Assembly: GCA_016744705.1 (NCBI GenBank)
Contig: JADGDU010000008.1
Span: 62,001 to 126,000 of the forward strand
DNA length: 64,000 nt
Direction of reading: 5' to 3'
Source: Candidatus Krumholzibacteriia bacterium
GTDB lineage: Bacteria > Krumholzibacteriota > Krumholzibacteriia > LZORAL124-64-63
The position numbers and the translations under genes are program-made. This document shows positions 61,401-64,000 of the stretch, in pieces. Position 1 is the first letter of the stretch. Each line of letters begins with the position of its first letter. The notes beneath the pieces are model-generated. The model had not been told where the DNA came from. It searched no databases and worked only from the letters and a program-made list of their open reading frames with translations.

Positions 61401-61720
61401 CCATCGGCCGGGGCCCTGTGGTGGGCATGGAAACCGGTGGCAACGTCATCAGCACAGATGGCTTTGGCAACCGGTACCAAGGGTACATCCGGCTGCCCTT
61501 CCGGGGCTGGTATGTGTGGGGCGACGAAAAGAATCCCCAGCGCAACCACAAGAACCAGGAAGGGGTGCACGAGCTGGAAGGGTTCATCCCCGATTTTGTG
61601 GTGGATTTGACTCCCGTGGATCAACTGCACGGGCGCGACCCTCAGCTGGATAAGGCCGTGGAGTTGGCTATTGAGGCTGCGGATGTTGAGCGAAGCAAAC
61701 CCCAACGGAGTGATCGCTGA
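58448..61720 (+). CDS. Tricorn-like S41 protease
   Basis: The protein has 1090 aa and a signal peptide ('LLALILSLIAINTAFA'). A beta-propeller of WD40/PD40-type repeats follows ('YPALSPDGQTVVFSFQGDLWSVSSQGGQARRLT', 'YPVFSPDGNSLAFASNRYGDEDIY'), then a second propeller, an acidic linker (about 555-585, 'EEPEEDSEDDL'), a PDZ-like domain ('LLPGDVLKTVDGSLVSSSANLFAALE') and the C1/C2 catalytic domains. By alignment with tricorn, Ser751-His752 ('ASHMG') and Ser974 ('GSYSNAEIF') are the active residues, and Glu in 'EGFIPDFVVDLTP' is the fourth. Tricorn degrades peptides; the signal peptide places this one outside the cytoplasm. Confidence 0.93.
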   Translation: MNTMRWTLLALILSLIAINTAFAAEVFLPRYPALSPDGQTVVFSFQGDLWSVSSQGGQARRLTAHEAYDAYPVFSPDGNSLAFASNRYGDEDIYIMPTEGGAPTRLTFASSTDRPGAFSPDGQTLYFASRRLFDFPMGAQIQQIPVSGGTPARLVDIFGDEVATHDGSTFIIAEGRVKANRLYYRGSYQRELHSWNEGSDPRPLTKNRGYDRNPMVGPDGRIFWIGDQNDAKLPNVFTMNADGSNQQAVTTFTEDGVRSAGLGNGGQTVVIERGTSLYLVDAAGGEPKRMFIQVADDAINNPVVIENKTANATELAISSDGEEYAMIIEGEIVLVSRDLGGRATVAVPGPWREMDISFRPGSADTLLFVTDRWGENEVCILVSDDPEESNLRLARQLKIERLSPDTLPTTTPQWSPKGDRLIFTTGQANLHIMDADGDNNTLLFEHWLLSDYAFSPDGRWVAISAYNGDFNSDILILSVDGGDAVNISRHPDYDDNPVWSADGSMLAWNSSRHSASPADMNLDVYYMYLTRELDERTTDEWKIWEKTRDKEPAATEEPEEDSEDDLAALKEKDEEPELTVAIDFEDIHLRSRRLTRLPGNETPQGIDPKGDRIYFTATIDGDTDLFSVDRFGKERENVTKGGTSPRSLALDAEGKNFTFLKGGHPSRIGSGGGEVKTTDFSARLKIDRPAVRLQVLDEGWRTMRDRFYDPAMHGLDWPALREKYGAWAQQVGHDRDFGDVVNFMLGEVNASHMGYYPSWGSPGDYGTDGYLGLEFARDEKATDGLEIAKVLAHGPCDKVTSKLLPGDVLKTVDGSLVSSSANLFAALETRSGLPTWLEVVRDGDDLEFQVVPTSYRSIWRLNYTAMEKSRRAKTEESSEGRVGYVHIQGMGYANVQRFEQNLFAAADGKEALVIDVRNNGGGWTTDLLLTILTQPVHAYTVPRGGEIGYPQTERQPFYRWSKPIVVICNEGSYSNAEIFSHAIKTIGRGPVVGMETGGNVISTDGFGNRYQGYIRLPFRGWYVWGDEKNPQRNHKNQEGVHELEGFIPDFVVDLTPVDQLHGRDPQLDKAVELAIEAADVERSKPQRSDR

Positions 61721-61806
61721 TCATTCTTTTCCTCCAGGATGAATTTCTGGAGTAATGATTGCATTGCCGAAAATGTCCTGAATTTCACAAGCCCAGAAAG
61801 GTGCCC

Positions 61807-63309
61807 ATGGCCAAGAACAAGACCCGTTTTTATTGCAAAGGCTGCGGTCACGAAGAACTGCGTTGGTTGGGCCAGTGTCCCGGTTGCGGAGAGTGGAACT
61901 CATTCGTCGAGAAGAACCTCGCGGCCGATACCGGGAAAAAAGGTTCCCGGGGGTTCAAATCCGAAACACGCCAGAGTGGACCGGTGGGCTTTGCTGCCAA
62001 AACTGCTGCGGCCTGGCCCGAAGCGATGGGGCCCGATGGCAAATTGCGCCCGGTGGCTTTGTCTCAAATTTCCTCAGCGGAGACCAACCGTCTGAAGGTT
62101 GAGCCGGCTGAGGTGGCTCGTGTTTTGGGCGGCGGCCTGGTGGAGGGCTCGGTGGTTTTATTGGGTGGTGAACCGGGTGTGGGTAAATCGACTCTGCTGA
62201 CGGGCCTTGGTCTGTGGTGGGTGCGCCAGGGAATCCGGGTCCTTTATGTGGCGGGGGAAGAATCTCCAGCCCAGATCCGTATGCGCGCCGAGCGTCTGGG
62301 CTTTGACCCCAACAAAGAAGAGGGCTTTCACATTTTGCCGGAAGTGCATTTGGAAACCCTCTTGGATACTTTACACGACGATTTTGCGGCTCATCCCGAT
62401 ACCAAAACCATCATCGTCGCTGACAGCATCCAAACGCTGCACAGCGAGCACATCGATACTTATCCCGGCAGCCCCACCCAGATCAAATATTGCGGTGGTG
62501 TCTTGGCCGACTTCGCCCGGCGCACCGCCTGTCCCGTTTTCCTGGTGGGGCACGTGACTAAAAGTGGTGACCTGGCGGGGCCCAAATTGCTGGAACATAT
62601 GGTTGATACGGTTCTATATTTTGAAGGCAGTGGTGGCGGACCCATCCGCATGGTGCGCGCTGTGAAGAACCGTTTTGGCACCACCGGTGAATTGGCTGTG
62701 ATGGAAATGCGTGCCGATGGACTCTTTCCCGTGGACCAGGCAGGCGTGCTCTTTCTCAGTGGCCGGGGAGGCAAGGAACCAGGCTCTGCAGTGTGCGCGG
62801 TGAAAAATGGTTCGCGCACTTTCCTGGTGGAAGTGCAGGCTTTGGTCTCGCCTTCCCGATATGGCACGCCCCAGCGGGTGGTGCAGGGTGTGGACAACAA
62901 GCGGGTGGCGTTGCTGGCGGCCATCCTTGAAAAACGCGCCGGGCTGGACCTAGGCGGTTGCGATGTTTTTGTGAAGGTTGCCGGTGGCGGCCGCATGGAA
63001 GATCCGGGAGCTGACCTGGCCATCATGGCGGCTTTGGCGTCTTCATTACGGGAGAAACCCATTCCCATGGACACCCTGGTCCTGGGTGAAGTGGGGCTCA
63101 CGGGCGAAGTGCGGCGGGTGGCGGATATGGAATCCCGCCTGCGTGAAGCCGGGCGGCATGGCTTCCGCAGGGTGATCATGGCGGATCCTGATCCAGGCCG
63201 TGGCGGACCTCTCAAACACGATAAAAACCTGCAACTTATTACCGTCACCAGCGTCCAGGAAGCGGTGGCTCTGGCCGTGCATCCGGGTGCTTTTGACCCG
63301 TCCCACTAG
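61807..63309 (+). CDS. radA: DNA repair protein RadA (Sms)
   Basis: RadA is a RecA-like helicase that promotes branch migration in recombination. The protein has 500 aa. ATG 61807 follows AGAAAGG; the frame is open earlier but that part is unlike the family. The N-terminal zinc finger has Cys10, Cys13, Cys24 and Cys27 with 'WLGQCPGCGEWNS'. The ATPase has Walker A 'GGEPGVGKST', Walker B 'IIVADSIQ' and the RadA-specific 'KNRFGTTGE' motif. The C-terminal Lon-like domain ends 'LVLGEVGLTGEVRRVADMESRLREAGRHGFRRVIMA'. It precedes ispD by 10 bp. Confidence 0.97.
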   Translation: MAKNKTRFYCKGCGHEELRWLGQCPGCGEWNSFVEKNLAADTGKKGSRGFKSETRQSGPVGFAAKTAAAWPEAMGPDGKLRPVALSQISSAETNRLKVEPAEVARVLGGGLVEGSVVLLGGEPGVGKSTLLTGLGLWWVRQGIRVLYVAGEESPAQIRMRAERLGFDPNKEEGFHILPEVHLETLLDTLHDDFAAHPDTKTIIVADSIQTLHSEHIDTYPGSPTQIKYCGGVLADFARRTACPVFLVGHVTKSGDLAGPKLLEHMVDTVLYFEGSGGGPIRMVRAVKNRFGTTGELAVMEMRADGLFPVDQAGVLFLSGRGGKEPGSAVCAVKNGSRTFLVEVQALVSPSRYGTPQRVVQGVDNKRVALLAAILEKRAGLDLGGCDVFVKVAGGGRMEDPGADLAIMAALASSLREKPIPMDTLVLGEVGLTGEVRRVADMESRLREAGRHGFRRVIMADPDPGRGGPLKHDKNLQLITVTSVQEAVALAVHPGAFDPSH

Positions 63310-63319
63310 GAGGCCTGAA

Positions 63320-64000
63320 TTGAGCCAGCGTGTGCATTTGGTGCAATTGGCCGGTGGCAAAGGCCTGCGGGCCGGCGGCCAAACTCCCAAGCAGTTTCGG
63401 GCCACCAGCCAGGGGCCTCTGTTCACAATCAGTCTGATTGAGTTTTTGGGGTTGCCATCCGAGGTGGGAGAGGTTGTCTCCATAACGGTGACGGCTCCTG
63501 AACCCTGGTCCAATGTTGTGGCCGCCACCTTGGGGCAGTTGCCCCCCGGGGGGTACCGTACTGTTCGGGCTGAGCCAGGGGCTACCCGAACGGAAAGCAC
63601 TTGGAGCGCTCTGCAAACCCTGAACGCGCAATTCTCTCCCCAGCCCCATGATTTGGTGGCCGTGCATGACGCCGCCCGTCCTTTTGCCTCGGTAACATTG
63701 CTGGCAAAACTGGTCAGTGCAGCAGCGGCATCGGGGGCCGCGGTTCCGGGAATTCCCGTGACCGATACCATCCTGCAAAAGGTTTCGGGCAGCTTAGCCG
63801 CCCATTATCTGGAGCGGGAAAATCTGGTGGCCGTGCAAACGCCTCAAGTCTTCCGTTGGGAATTGTTACATGAAGCTCACCTCTGGGCCGCTGAGAACCA
63901 GCAAAATTTCACCGATGACGGCGGGCTTGTAGCCTCGCGGGGGACTGACCCGGTTGTCATTCCTGGTGAACATGAGAACTGGAAAGTGACCACCGAGGGG
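63320..64000 (+). CDS. ispD: 2-C-methyl-D-erythritol 4-phosphate cytidylyltransferase IspD, 3' end cut
   Basis: This enzyme joins MEP to CTP in the MEP isoprenoid pathway. The window ends after 227 codons, which is nearly complete. The start is TTG at 63320, backed by AGGAGG 6 bp upstream; no ATG or GTG serves. Motifs are 'LAGGKGLRAGGQTPKQF' (nucleotide loop, with AGG for the common AAG), 'VAVHDAARPF', 'PVTDTI', 'VAVQTPQVFRW', 'FTDDGGLVAS' and 'PGEHENWKVTT', each typical of IspD. The fused IspDF form cannot be excluded because the 3' end is missing. It probably shares a transcript with radA. Confidence 0.9.
   Translation, partial: MSQRVHLVQLAGGKGLRAGGQTPKQFRATSQGPLFTISLIEFLGLPSEVGEVVSITVTAPEPWSNVVAATLGQLPPGGYRTVRAEPGATRTESTWSALQTLNAQFSPQPHDLVAVHDAARPFASVTLLAKLVSAAAASGAAVPGIPVTDTILQKVSGSLAAHYLERENLVAVQTPQVFRWELLHEAHLWAAENQQNFTDDGGLVASRGTDPVVIPGEHENWKVTTEG

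Noticed and set aside
3..64000. CRISPR arrays, insertion sequences, prophage genes, rRNA or tRNA genes
   Set aside because: I saw no regularly spaced repeats, transposase or integrase frames, or cloverleaf T-loop patterns in the intergenic regions. A tRNA/Infernal scan would settle this.

Overview
The window is 64 kb of a Gram-negative bacterial chromosome, moderately GC-rich and densely coded, with no phage, insertion sequence, CRISPR array, rRNA or recognisable tRNA. The outer membrane is implied by an LpxR-like lipid A deacylase, an Mla-type lipid ABC transporter, a small beta-barrel-like protein and exoproteins ending in FlgD-like sorting domains with a PNPFNP-type motif. That C-terminal architecture, the PPC-domain secreted paralogs and the gene content suggest the FCB superphylum, perhaps Krumholzibacteriota or Eisenbacteria. 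The placement is inference; no 16S rRNA gene is present.

Layout. 0-8.8 kb: end of prmC, murA, an ECF sigma/anti-sigma/secreted-protein operon (minus), an HNH nuclease gene running into selB, then ispG and a GAF/HD-GYP gene behind a folded leader. 8.8-17.7 kb: an NFACT/RqcH-like gene, a beta-barrel-like protein, a lipoprotein, two tandem PPC-domain exoproteins, a small secreted protein and a 934-aa exoprotein. 17.7-25.4 kb: an O-antigen-ligase/TPR protein, then yicC-gmk-rpoZ-coaBC, a family-4 uracil-DNA glycosylase and a sigma-54 response regulator. 25.4-28.8 kb: a 440-bp regulatory intergenic region, a pseudo-receiver-like protein, a DASS transporter and a methyltransferase. 28.5-34.3 kb: a cluster of DnaA boxes, dnaB, an MBL hydrolase, mlaEFD and a ferritin-like protein. 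34.4-46.1 kb: an NIT-domain chemoreceptor, leuS, lpxR, a patatin, a TPR protein and a 1254-aa subtilase. 46.2-57.3 kb: a ten-gene heme operon (hemC-D-B-L-E-N-H-Y-X-A). 57.5-64 kb: another tagged secreted protein, a tricorn-like protease, radA and ispD, which is cut by the window end.

How the genes work together. The heme operon encodes the complete route from glutamyl-tRNA to heme. It combines oxygen-independent HemN with an oxygen-dependent-type HemY. ispG and ispD show that isoprenoids are made by the MEP pathway. selB implies selenocysteine use, although no selenoprotein is evident here. The housekeeping runs (murA, gmk-rpoZ-coaBC, leuS, radA) are conventional.

Most unusual observations. 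(1) Four otherwise different secreted proteins end in a short C-terminal tag, [S/T]-hydrophobic-x-x-[I/V]-K-[S/A]-L-[Y/F]-R, written with different synonymous codons. This is a candidate sorting signal. (2) Directly behind the sigma-54 activator gene lie a terminator, a perfect 16-bp dyad, a near-consensus -24/-12 promoter and a second hairpin with a T-run. This looks like a regulator paired with its own target RNA. (3) Five same-strand DnaA boxes precede dnaB. (4) A folded 77-nt leader covers the start codon of the HD-GYP gene.
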